DNA of 64,000 nucleotides from Paenibacillus pectinilyticus (GTDB lineage: Bacteria; Bacillota; Bacilli; Paenibacillales; NBRC-103111), in the NCBI RefSeq assembly GCF_001700435.1, contig NZ_LYPC01000027.1:610372-674371 (forward strand), in the 5' to 3' direction. Below the pieces are notes generated by a model. That model had not been told where the DNA came from. It did not search any database and saw only the letters and a list, made by a program, of their open reading frames with translations. Position numbers and translations under genes: made by a program. Each line of letters opens with the position of its first letter. Position 1 is the first letter of the stretch. Positions 50,078 to 57,214 of the stretch are shown here, in pieces.

Positions 50078-50647
50078 ATGGACTTATTAAAACAGCGGAT
50101 CTTAGAGGTCGGCGTCGTCGCTTCAGATCAAGTGCTTAAACTTGACGCCATTTTGAATCATCAGGTAGATCCTGTTCTCATTATGGAGATGGGGAAAGAA
50201 TTCGCAAGATTATTTCGTGAAACGAGACCGGATAAAGTGTTAACTGTTGAATCATCCGGTATTCCCATCGCGTACACAACAGCCTTGCAGCTCGGGGTTC
50301 CCATGGTTTTTGCTCGTCGCAAGAAGACGTTAACGATGGATCAAGATACGTATAGTGAGCGCGTGCCTTCCTTTACCAAAGGGATTGTAACGGATATTAT
50401 GGTGTCCTCGCACTTACTTCCCAAAGGGGAGCGTATCCTTATTATTGATGACTTCATCGCAAATGGAGATGCGGCCCGCGGCTTAATTAAGATTGTGGAA
50501 AAAGCAGAAGCAGAGCTTGTCGGCGTTGGTATTGTGGTAGAGAAATCGTTTCAAAATGGCGGGAAATCGATTCGCGAACGCGGAATTCGGGTAGAGTCCT
50601 TGGCTCGGATTGCCTCGCTGGCGAACGGCCAGATTACATTTGACTGA
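50078..50647 (+). CDS. xpt: Xanthine phosphoribosyltransferase
   Basis: A 189-residue type I phosphoribosyltransferase, full length for Xpt. MDLLKQRILEVGVVASDQVLK opens the protein, VESSGIPIAY follows near residue 62, FARRKKTLTMDQDTYSERVPSFT is typical of Xpt, and the PRPP motif is ILIIDDFIANGDAARG (about 123-138). It converts xanthine and PRPP to XMP in purine salvage. No pbuX follows and no purine riboswitch could be recognised in the 240 bases upstream, unlike Bacillus xpt-pbuX. GGGGGCC lies before the ATG. Confidence 0.95.
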   Translation: MDLLKQRILEVGVVASDQVLKLDAILNHQVDPVLIMEMGKEFARLFRETRPDKVLTVESSGIPIAYTTALQLGVPMVFARRKKTLTMDQDTYSERVPSFTKGIVTDIMVSSHLLPKGERILIIDDFIANGDAARGLIKIVEKAEAELVGVGIVVEKSFQNGGKSIRERGIRVESLARIASLANGQITFD

Positions 50648-50727
50648 TTTTACATCTAGTCTACGACTTCCCTGAAAACGATTTATCCTTTATAATGAGA
50701 TCAAGGTAAGAGAGGAGGCTGACATCT

Positions 50728-51054
50728 ATGGGTATCGAAAATGGTTCCATTGACTATTTTATGACAAAGCTTGGGGAAGCAAAGACTCACTTTGAACGTG
50801 CGCTTGATTGTAAACATACAGAGTTTGATGACCTGTATCCGTATATGATCGAACACCCTCAATTTTTCTGGTATAAGCGTTATGTAGCCTGGTCTGAGTT
50901 GTTAACAGTCGTGAAGCTTTGTACGGAGTTAACGATCGAGTGGGAGCAGCAATTCTCTGTTGCACAAGCGGATTATATCAAGAAACGTGTGATGTCTAGC
51001 AAAGTCCTTGATTTCTGGTTTGAGACGAATGATTCCAAGGAGCATGTTAGCTAA
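50728..51054 (+). CDS. Small conserved protein of unknown function
   Basis: A 108-residue soluble protein, mostly helical, rich in aromatic residues (EHPQFFWYKRYVAWSELL, about residues 41-58). No family recognised. AGAGAGGAGG precedes ATG 50728 with good spacing, and an intrinsic terminator follows the stop, which supports it as a real single gene. Confidence 0.7.
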   Translation: MGIENGSIDYFMTKLGEAKTHFERALDCKHTEFDDLYPYMIEHPQFFWYKRYVAWSELLTVVKLCTELTIEWEQQFSVAQADYIKKRVMSSKVLDFWFETNDSKEHVS

Positions 51055-51068
51055 TTAAACCCATATAT

Positions 51069-51118
51069 GAAAAAGGCCAAGGAATTCCATGCGGATTCAT
51101 TGGCCTTTTTTCTATTTT
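51069..51118. terminator. Bidirectional intrinsic terminator
   Basis: AAAAAGGCCAA and TTGGCCTTTTTT flank an inner stem GGAAT/ATTC-like. T runs exist on both strands, so it serves the plus gene ending at 51054 and the minus gene at 51132. Confidence 0.85.
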
Positions 51119-51131
51119 TCCCGAGGTAAGG

Positions 51132-51449
51132 TTAAATGCCATTTTCCAGAACGTTCATCGTTTCTATGTGTCTTTTGGTTTGCTCAGAGCCTAATCGGTG
51201 CAGCGTGCGATAAACTTCCGTTAAGTAATAATCATATTCCTGATTCGTTTCATTGGAGTAATACACTTTCCAAGGTAGCCAAGAAGTAGCATAGCTGCCT
51301 TGTGAGGAATTGTCGGTTTCTTCAAACAGCTCCTGCAGTTTCGCTATGTCATCTTCTGTTGCGGATATTTCAAATTCATAATCCAGTGCCGTGCTGTCCT
51401 CGAGTACTTCTCCCGTGCCTACATTGATGTAATATGTTCTCTTCTCCAT
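51132..51449 (-). CDS. Small acidic protein of unknown function
   Basis: A 105-residue soluble protein, acidic, with MEKRTYYINVGTGEVLEDST at the start and VYYSNETNQEYDYYLTEVYRTL later. No family recognised. The frame continues to 51476, but AGGGAGGACAG lies before ATG 51449. It ends at the bidirectional terminator. Confidence 0.65.
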   Translation of the reverse strand: MEKRTYYINVGTGEVLEDSTALDYEFEISATEDDIAKLQELFEETDNSSQGSYATSWLPWKVYYSNETNQEYDYYLTEVYRTLHRLGSEQTKRHIETMNVLENGI

Positions 51450-51612
51450 TGTGCTGTCCTCCCTTACGGTAAGCATGAGGTTGCCCTTGTCTCGTCCTCG
51501 TTAAGGTAACCGAAGATGAACCGATTTATGTAAGGTTTCACCGAATCGCGAATTGGTGTATGCTAAGGGTGTGCGACAGATAGAATTTGAATGTTATGGA
51601 GGTGCAACATAG

Positions 51613-51876
51613 ATGATTTCGGAAGAACAATTGGATCAATACCGCGTAGATAGTACACTGTTGCGAGTCATTCGAGATGTAAGCCCAACGAACGATGTAC
51701 GTGGCATTGTTGTGGCTTGGGACGATGAGACGGTTCTTATTCGTAAAAAAAACCGGAGAGTCGTCAAGCTGGCCCGCGGATACGTGTATCAGCCCTATGA
51801 GAGTGAAAGGCCGCCTGCGTTCATGCTGCCACAAGAGACGGTAGCGCCGGATGATTTATCTGATGAATCAGAATGA
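51613..51876 (+). CDS. Small protein of unknown function, upstream of cbiZ
   Basis: An 87-residue soluble protein with a short beta-rich core (RGIVVAWDDETVLIRKKNRRVVKLARGYVY in outline, about residues 30-60), reminiscent of an SH3-like barrel, and an acidic C-terminus. Not a family I can name. TATGGAGGTG precedes the ATG. Its last 26 bases overlap the next gene in another frame, so the two are likely coupled. Confidence 0.7.
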   Translation: MISEEQLDQYRVDSTLLRVIRDVSPTNDVRGIVVAWDDETVLIRKKNRRVVKLARGYVYQPYESERPPAFMLPQETVAPDDLSDESE

Positions 51877-52663
51877 AAATCGCCAGCAAGAGGGCGTAAC
51901 TCCCACAAGCTGCATACCGGGTGTTGAGATGAAGCAAGTGCAATCCCAATATGGACAGTACTTGCAAATTTCAAGCGAAACACCTCTTCGTACACTCAAT
52001 TCTTCGCCATGGGGCGGGGGATTTGGATCACATCGGGTGTTGATGAACCGACAGGTGGACAAGACCTATAATGAGACGGATCCAGCCGTGGAGATGGCAG
52101 CTTTCATCGCGCGCGAAGGACTGAACCCGCAGGAGACTGCGGGGATGCTCACCGCGGCATGGGTGAAGGATGTCGGTTATCACGAGCTCAGTTGGCCGCC
52201 TGAGGATGCTGATGCGGATGAGCAGCATGTCATGACGGAAGCAATAGAAGTACTTGATCAGCTTCGTGTGGCCGCCTGGGTAACGGTTGGCTTAGGAAAT
52301 AAAGCACGAGCAGGTGCTTCACTGCCTGCTTCGTCGCTCTATCCGGGAACGATTAACATCATTGTTGTGATCGAAGGTGATTTGACGGACGCAGCTATGG
52401 TCAATGCTGTGATTACAGCAACAGAAGCCAAAGTAGCTGCTCTGCAAGCGCTGAATATAACGGTTCATGGGCAGACCGCTACGGGAACGACGACAGACGC
52501 CGTCTTGATCGCAGCGACGGGTAGCGGTAAAACCTATCGCTACGCAGGTACTGCAACAACTCTGGGCTATTTGATTGGAAGAACAGTGTACGAAGCCATC
52601 CTGACTTCAGGTCACTTCTATGAGGATGAAATGAAAAAACGTGCTGCACTTTTGCAGGGGTGA
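51851..52663 (+). CDS. cbiZ: Adenosylcobinamide amidohydrolase (CbiZ family)
   Basis: A 270-residue CbiZ-family protein. Motifs are SSPWGGGFGSHRVLMNRQVDKTYN in outline (about residues 51-74), GLGNKARAG (about 152-160), and TATGTTTDAVLIAATG with YAGTATTLGYLIGRTVYEAI near the end. CbiZ removes the amide-linked arm of adenosylcobinamide to give adenosylcobyric acid, so scavenged corrinoids can enter B12 synthesis. The start is uncertain: ATG 51851 and ATG 51863 both lie inside the previous gene and neither has a strong ribosome binding site; coupling to the upstream gene may suffice. It fits a cell with a B12-dependent ribonucleotide reductase, which is encoded at 61304. No cobalamin riboswitch was seen. 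Confidence 0.85.
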   Translation: MIYLMNQNENRQQEGVTPTSCIPGVEMKQVQSQYGQYLQISSETPLRTLNSSPWGGGFGSHRVLMNRQVDKTYNETDPAVEMAAFIAREGLNPQETAGMLTAAWVKDVGYHELSWPPEDADADEQHVMTEAIEVLDQLRVAAWVTVGLGNKARAGASLPASSLYPGTINIIVVIEGDLTDAAMVNAVITATEAKVAALQALNITVHGQTATGTTTDAVLIAATGSGKTYRYAGTATTLGYLIGRTVYEAILTSGHFYEDEMKKRAALLQG

Positions 52664-52691
52664 GTGAGTCCATAAGAGAGCCTATCCATTC

Positions 52692-52720
52692 AAAAAACCT
52701 CCCGCTTATTAGGCGAGAGG
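52692..52720 (-). terminator. Intrinsic terminator for the minus-strand gene at 52727
   Basis: On the minus strand CCTCTCGCC pairs with GCGGGAGG through an imperfect stem around TAATAA, followed by TTTTTTG. Confidence 0.7.
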
Positions 52721-52726
52721 CCGCTG

Positions 52727-52912
52727 TTACGTTCTACGGAACATGCCATAAGAAAGTCCTACTGCCAGCGCGTCTATATCAGAGATTCGGTCACCGTCTT
52801 CCTCATTACTGAAATTAGGTTCGTGGATGATCTCCTCCGCTTCGCCTTCGGTAAGATGCTTCTCATTGCCGGTGTATTTCGGCTCAAGCGCTTTGATTTC
52901 CTCATCATTCAT
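52727..52912 (-). CDS. Small acidic protein of unknown function
   Basis: A 61-residue highly acidic protein, MNDEEIKALEPKYTGNEKHL at the start and YGMFRRT at the end. An excellent ribosome binding site AAAGGAGGT lies before ATG 52912, and a terminator follows the stop, so it is probably real. No family or function can be named. Confidence 0.65.
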   Translation of the reverse strand: MNDEEIKALEPKYTGNEKHLTEGEAEEIIHEPNFSNEEDGDRISDIDALAVGLSYGMFRRT

Positions 52913-53057
52913 AGGTCATACCTCCTTTTCATGTAGGGTTCGGAGCAAGCGATGGAATTATACACGGGTGGTAAAAGTTTCATTGACGAGCTTTCGAATC
53001 ACATGGTATATTAATTTTGTAAAAGTCAGTTATGGAATGACCCATAGCGGGCGATAC

Positions 53058-53141
53058 GCGATCATGGCGGAATTGGCAGACGCGCACGGTTCAGGTCCGT
53101 GTGGGCTTACCCCCGTGGAGGTTCGAGTCCTCTTGATCGCA
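53058..53141 (+). tRNA. tRNA-Leu (anticodon CAG)
   Basis: A class II tRNA of 84 bases. The acceptor arms GCGATCA (53058-53064) and TGATCGC (53134-53140) pair fully, with discriminator A at 53141. The anticodon stem CACGG/CCGTG encloses TTCAGGT with CAG at 53092-53094. A long variable arm follows, and the T loop is TTCGAGT with stem GGAGG/CCTCT. CCA is not encoded. It decodes CUG leucine codons. Confidence 0.97.
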
Positions 53142-53146
53142 TCCCG

Positions 53147-53186
53147 AAAACACTCTTTTCTGAACGTTCAGAAGAGGGTGTTTTTA
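53147..53186 (+). terminator. Terminator of the tRNA-Leu gene
   Basis: AAAACACTCTTTTCTGAA pairs with TTCAGAAGAGGGTGTTTT around CG, ending in T's. It starts six bases after the tRNA. Confidence 0.9.
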
Positions 53187-53227
53187 TGTTCGGATGGTAT
53201 CCAGTAGCGACTTTCATGAAATACAGG

Positions 53228-53233
53228 TATAAT
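53228..53233 (+). promoter_or_regulatory. Possible -10 box for the BI-1 family gene
   Basis: TATAAT lies 48 bases before the start; the -35 region about 17 bases upstream (TAGCGA) is poor, so the promoter may be weak or need help. Confidence 0.35.
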
Positions 53234-53281
53234 ACATAGGATAGATTGTACATCTTTATTTACAAAAGGAGCTGAATTTGC

Positions 53282-53935
53282 ATGGATAGAACAGTTACGA
53301 TATCCAATTCCGGCAGCTTTGCACATGTGCTTCAAACTTTCGCGATCTCCCTCTTGGTCTCGTTCTTAGGAACGTTGATCGGAGCTATGTTTATCCCGCA
53401 ATCCATGGTTATGCTCTTCATTGTCGCGGAACTCGTGATGCTGGTAGCTTCCATCATTATTCGAATTCGAGGGAAGCATATTGGGTACGGCTTTCTGTAT
53501 GCCTTTACAGCGATATCGGGTGTAACCTTATATCCGGTTATTATGGCTTATGGCGGTGCGCTTGGCGCTCAAGTGGTTTCCGGTGCGTTCTTTGCAACGG
53601 CTGCGATTTTCGGTTCATTGGCGTTCTACGCACATCGTTCACAACGGGATTTTAGTTTCTTAGGCGGTTTCTTATTTGCTGGTACAATTGGACTTGTGTT
53701 GATGAGTGTATTCAGCATGTTTATTCATTTTGGATCATTCACGAATGTCATTTGGTCGATGGTTGGGATTCTAATTTTTAGTGGTTGGGTGCTGTATGAT
53801 GTGGCGCAATATCGCAACGGTGTTGCATCCGAAGCTGTTCCGCTCGCAGCCTTGAACATTTATCTTGATTTTATTAACTTGTTCTTATACATTCTTCGCT
53901 TCATCGCCTCCATTGTAGGAGCGAACCGAAATTAA
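53282..53935 (+). CDS. Bax inhibitor-1 (BI-1/YccA) family membrane protein
   Basis: A 217-residue protein with seven hydrophobic segments. Typical segments are LYAFTAISGVTLYPVI (about residues 77-92), GAFFATAAIFGSLAFYAH and the late IFSGWVLYDVAQYRNG and NIYLDFINLFLYILRF, whose Asp residues form the pH-sensing pair of BI-1 proteins such as Bacillus YetJ, a calcium-leak channel. Physiological role in bacteria is not settled. AAAGGAGCTG precedes ATG 53282. Confidence 0.9.
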   Translation: MDRTVTISNSGSFAHVLQTFAISLLVSFLGTLIGAMFIPQSMVMLFIVAELVMLVASIIIRIRGKHIGYGFLYAFTAISGVTLYPVIMAYGGALGAQVVSGAFFATAAIFGSLAFYAHRSQRDFSFLGGFLFAGTIGLVLMSVFSMFIHFGSFTNVIWSMVGILIFSGWVLYDVAQYRNGVASEAVPLAALNIYLDFINLFLYILRFIASIVGANRN

Positions 53936-53955
53936 TTAAAGTGGCAATAAATAAT

Positions 53956-54010
53956 AAAGCACGAAGGACGCGACCACGGATTAGCGTGGAAGGTCTTTCG
54001 TGCTTTTTTT
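53956..54010. terminator. Intrinsic terminator after the BI-1 family gene
   Basis: AAAGCACGAAGGAC pairs imperfectly with GTCTTTCGTGCTTT, with an inner CCACG/CGTGG stem and T7 after it; the minus strand is also T-rich, so it may serve the gene at 54020. Confidence 0.8.
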
Positions 54011-54019
54011 GCTGTCCAC

Positions 54020-54244
54020 TTAGGGCTTGTCCGTTAGCTTTTTAGCCAGAAAAAAGGCAATATCTCCGCGAAAGCTTCGATTGATTTCCAATAAGGTGTG
54101 AAGCAATTGGGTAAGATCCGCGTGGCACATGCGTACGGTCACTGGTGCAACATGGTCTCCGGTGAGTATGCGTATCTCAAGCAATAAATTGGCTTCATCC
54201 ATATGAACGTCAAACTGCTCTGTTTGCAGCATTAGTTTCCACAT
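54020..54244 (-). CDS. Small protein of unknown function
   Basis: A 74-residue soluble protein (MWKLMLQTEQFDVHMDEANL at the start, FFLAKKLTDKP at the end). AGAGAGGTG lies nine bases before ATG 54244. No family recognised; it ends at the terminator shared with the BI-1 gene. Confidence 0.6.
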   Translation of the reverse strand: MWKLMLQTEQFDVHMDEANLLLEIRILTGDHVAPVTVRMCHADLTQLLHTLLEINRSFRGDIAFFLAKKLTDKP

Positions 54245-54407
54245 TCAAACCAACACCTCTCTCTCTAGTTACTCTAGCTTATGCTTGGAGAGGGAGAATA
54301 GAAGTCGAAGTACCAAAAGGGATGGAAGGCTTTTTATTGAAATTAGCACGAATTGCGCTCATGCCTCATACAATTTAATGATCCTAATTGGAGAGGGGAG
54401 AAGACCT

Positions 54408-54689
54408 ATGGCAACGTGTAGCACGTGGATGTATAGAGGGATTTCGCCTTCGGTATTCAGGGCGTTACAACAAGTAGGAAGGAAGCAGGGTTTCAATATT
54501 CCTAACTCAGCTCAAGGCAAATTTACCATTACCGTCGTCGGCATGAATGTTGGCTTTCAATATGCGTGGGATACAAGTGCACAAAGTTTGTTACTGCAAT
54601 GTGATAATAAGCCTTTATTGTTAGGCTGTGGGACCATTAAATCGTTTGCGGATAAAATCATTGCGGAGAGCGGCGGAAGACCCGGTTGA
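54408..54689 (+). CDS. Small protein of unknown function
   Basis: A 93-residue protein with four cysteines in its sequence (ATCSTW, LLQCDN, LLGCGT among the motifs) and the segment RGISPSVFRALQQVGRKQGF. The frame is open from 54285, but GAGAGGGGAGAAG fixes ATG 54408. No family recognised and no membrane segment. Confidence 0.65.
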   Translation: MATCSTWMYRGISPSVFRALQQVGRKQGFNIPNSAQGKFTITVVGMNVGFQYAWDTSAQSLLLQCDNKPLLLGCGTIKSFADKIIAESGGRPG

Positions 54690-54787
54690 ACTTCAACGTG
54701 GGGGATGCGGGAAGGATCCACCTGTCTTTGCTAGTTTAAGGCCTTGATTCTCTGGTTAGAATAGGGGTAAAAAGGCAGGTGGACTAT

Positions 54788-54976
54788 ATGGCTAAAAGCG
54801 ATGACCTCGTGAAGTACATAACACAACAAGTCGTCACTTATATCGATACGCCGAAAGAAGTGCGACAACAGGCGAAAGCCACCAGCAAAGAACAGCGGGA
54901 GGGGTGGCAAACTCGTTGGTTTGGGATGCTGCCATTAGCGATGCGGATGTTGATAGGACGGAAATCAGAGAAATAA
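54788..54976 (+). CDS. yqzE: YqzE family small protein
   Basis: A 62-residue protein matching the YqzE pattern: DDLVKYITQQVVTYIDTPKE at the start, then a basic middle and TRWFGMLPLAMRMLIGRK, a short amphipathic or membrane end. In Bacillus, yqzE lies near the comG competence operon; here no com genes are near. Function unknown. The frame begins at ATG 54779, but GCAGGTGG spacing favours ATG 54788. Confidence 0.75.
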   Translation: MAKSDDLVKYITQQVVTYIDTPKEVRQQAKATSKEQREGWQTRWFGMLPLAMRMLIGRKSEK

Positions 54977-55001
54977 GCCGAGTTGAGAACTTCTTTTATG
55001 C

Positions 55002-55054
55002 AAAAAGTGGCTATCTTCCAGTAGATTCTTCTACCGGAGGATAGCCGCTTTTTA
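55002..55054. terminator. Bidirectional intrinsic terminator
   Basis: AAAAAGTGGCTATCTTCC and GGAGGATAGCCGCTTTTT pair around a loop that itself holds GTAGA/TCTAC. It serves yqzE and the convergent gene at 55146. Confidence 0.85.
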
Positions 55055-55145
55055 TGTGGTTGAGTATCCCCAAATACCAACTGTGGATAACTTTGAACGG
55101 TGAGTGACAAGGTTACTTAATCTGGAAAACACGCAATGAAACCTA

Positions 55146-56090
55146 TCAAGGATACAGTTTCCCTAGTCCCAAAGAAGTATCTAACAATACGTAACGCGGT
55201 CCTTCATGATCTAATGCAAGATAGGTATCCCCATGTACCCACTGTTGATAACCTAGCACAGCTAGCGGCATAGTCACTTGCTCATCATACAGCTCCGTGA
55301 CATAAGTGAGTGTTCCTTGCTGTTGCAGCGCGACCTCGAGTTCAGGAAGTGAGGTGACGGGAAGCGGTGTCCCTTCGATCCAAGGAAGTCGTTCATAGGG
55401 ATCGAATGCAGGGCGCAAGAATGTTTGAGCACCTTGTGATAAGTCCGATGCGGACACCAGCTCATCTTTCAAACGTGGCGCAGGATCCTCCTTGAGCGGG
55501 AGCACTTCACCCGATTTGGCATCGAGATAATAGGTGGCGTCCTCGAGTTTTATTTTCCAGACGGAAGTTAGCGAATCCATATATAAGCGGTCTTTGACGA
55601 TCGTTTCATTTTGCACAAAATCAGTGTATGCGGTAGAAGAAGGTATCAGTTCCTGTTGTACCAAAGAGCGATACAACGTGGCCAAGCTAAACAGTGGGGA
55701 AGTGCCCGTCCCATATTCGGTCAAACGGTAACCGCCAGCATCCGTGGCATTGACGATCATATAGCCTACCTCTTGCTCCTGGTTAGTGAGGATGATCACC
55801 CATCCATGTGTACCAGGGCCGAGCGGATAGCTTTTCCACGCAGCGTGCTGCCAATCTTCAAAGCCTTTCTCTTTGGCAAGCGCAGCCTGCCAGTTCGAAA
55901 TGGTCGTAACGAATGACGATGATTTGCTCGTTAATTCGGGAGCGGGGGGTGCTGCTGTATTAGTTGCTTTGACTTGGGCCTGGGTAAGGCTTGTCCCTTC
56001 TACGCTGTCAACTGCCGAGGTATGTAAGGGCATGAAGCCAATGCTGCACAAGATGAAACAAGTGGCTGTCCAAGTGGTCCACGATTTCAT
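55146..56090 (-). CDS. Secreted protein of unknown function
   Basis: A 314-residue protein with a signal peptide (hydrophobic core CFILCSIGFMPL, likely cleaved near TSAVDS at residue 25-27). The mature part has a Thr/Ala-rich stretch, then segments such as HGWVIILTNQEQEVGYMIVNATDAGGY (about 95-121) and VWKIKLEDATYYLDAKSGEVLPL, which recall PepSY-like or processing-domain folds seen in secreted proteases' propeptides. No catalytic motif is seen. Alone between a terminator and the yqhGH pair; function not known. Confidence 0.75.
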   Translation of the reverse strand: MKSWTTWTATCFILCSIGFMPLHTSAVDSVEGTSLTQAQVKATNTAAPPAPELTSKSSSFVTTISNWQAALAKEKGFEDWQHAAWKSYPLGPGTHGWVIILTNQEQEVGYMIVNATDAGGYRLTEYGTGTSPLFSLATLYRSLVQQELIPSSTAYTDFVQNETIVKDRLYMDSLTSVWKIKLEDATYYLDAKSGEVLPLKEDPAPRLKDELVSASDLSQGAQTFLRPAFDPYERLPWIEGTPLPVTSLPELEVALQQQGTLTYVTELYDEQVTMPLAVLGYQQWVHGDTYLALDHEGPRYVLLDTSLGLGKLYP

Positions 56091-56206
56091 CTTCGTTCAC
56101 CTGCCTCTCGCTAACCTAGTAGTGTATGTGACTATTGTAATGCGTATGCTTTAAAAAGAATGTTAGAACCTGTCCCGTGTTATTTGCGATGTTTTAGCGA
56201 CTAGCG

Positions 56207-57214
56207 TCAGTTTCTGGATGATAATCGGCTCGCATTTAAGTGGAATAAACCACCATTTATGACGGAAACAGCGATCCGCGGCTTATGCTGCCAATCGATT
56301 TCTTCTAGGCGATTCCGACATTGAATTTCGATTTCGTCTCGTTTGTCGGGTTCTGCCGCGAGCAAAAGCCCATTGTAATAGCCTTCGACACGGTCGATTT
56401 CACTGCGATGCTGAGCATTCGCTTCATCGGCCCATCGGTGATCGTAAGTGCTGATTTTGCGCTCCAGCGTCATTTCGAGTGCATTGATGGCCTTCGGTAT
56501 GGAGATTGTGTCTGGTAAAATGTGACTGTTCGCAGGCAGCTTAGGTGAAAGACTCTTCGTGACCATATGCTTATGAAAATGTTCACGAATTTCACCGCTG
56601 TTCAATTGAATGGCGAGCGAGTGAATTTCCGTCCGTTTGCGGTCACAGGCAAGCTCAACCTTGTAGTTCACACAGAACCACGTGTCATAGACGAGGGAGG
56701 CATGATAGGTCGCCCCTGTCGGGAAGGGTTCCTCGAATAAGTGAATGAAGCGTCCGCGCTCGCGAACGATGCCAAACATCTGATCCAGACGCCGGCTTCC
56801 GAAAGTGACTTCATCTTGCGGAATACGAGCGGTAATCGTTGTCGGCACGAAGCCGAAATACCGGCCGAGTATGCTATCCGACGCGCCGTCGGGCTGGTTG
56901 GCAGGACCTGTACCACCATTCGGTCCGTAGCCTGTGGCAGGAGGGTTTTTGACCGCAACGATAGCCGCCGGCTTCGATTTCGCAGCAGCCTCCTGCTTCA
57001 TTTGTTCCGGATCGAACACGAATTTATAAGTCATCGTTTCTGCTGCTGCCCCAGTTCGCTCAATAAAACTCCAATAGTAAGGACGGCCTGTCATTTCGCG
57101 ATCGGCTTCAGGTGACAGTTTAGCGGTGACATAAGAAGGTGTTTTCTCAATAATCGCGCAGTCATAGGCCTCTAGAAAACGCATGACGAAGGAATGAATG
57201 TTACGTTTATTCAT
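56207..57214 (-). CDS. yqhG: YqhG family protein
   Basis: A 335-residue protein resembling Bacillus YqhG, which is encoded next to the YqhH helicase in the same order. Segments RFLEAYDCAIIEKTPSYVTAKLSPEADREM and DEVTFGSRRLDQMFGIVRERGRFIHLFEEP (in outline) match the family. It is longer than Bacillus YqhG (about 260 residues), partly through a Pro/Gly/Ala-rich insert at about residues 75-110. Function unknown; the four-base overlap with the helicase gene suggests a complex or shared task on nucleic acid. Confidence 0.85.
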   Translation of the reverse strand: MNKRNIHSFVMRFLEAYDCAIIEKTPSYVTAKLSPEADREMTGRPYYWSFIERTGAAAETMTYKFVFDPEQMKQEAAAKSKPAAIVAVKNPPATGYGPNGGTGPANQPDGASDSILGRYFGFVPTTITARIPQDEVTFGSRRLDQMFGIVRERGRFIHLFEEPFPTGATYHASLVYDTWFCVNYKVELACDRKRTEIHSLAIQLNSGEIREHFHKHMVTKSLSPKLPANSHILPDTISIPKAINALEMTLERKISTYDHRWADEANAQHRSEIDRVEGYYNGLLLAAEPDKRDEIEIQCRNRLEEIDWQHKPRIAVSVINGGLFHLNASRLSSRN

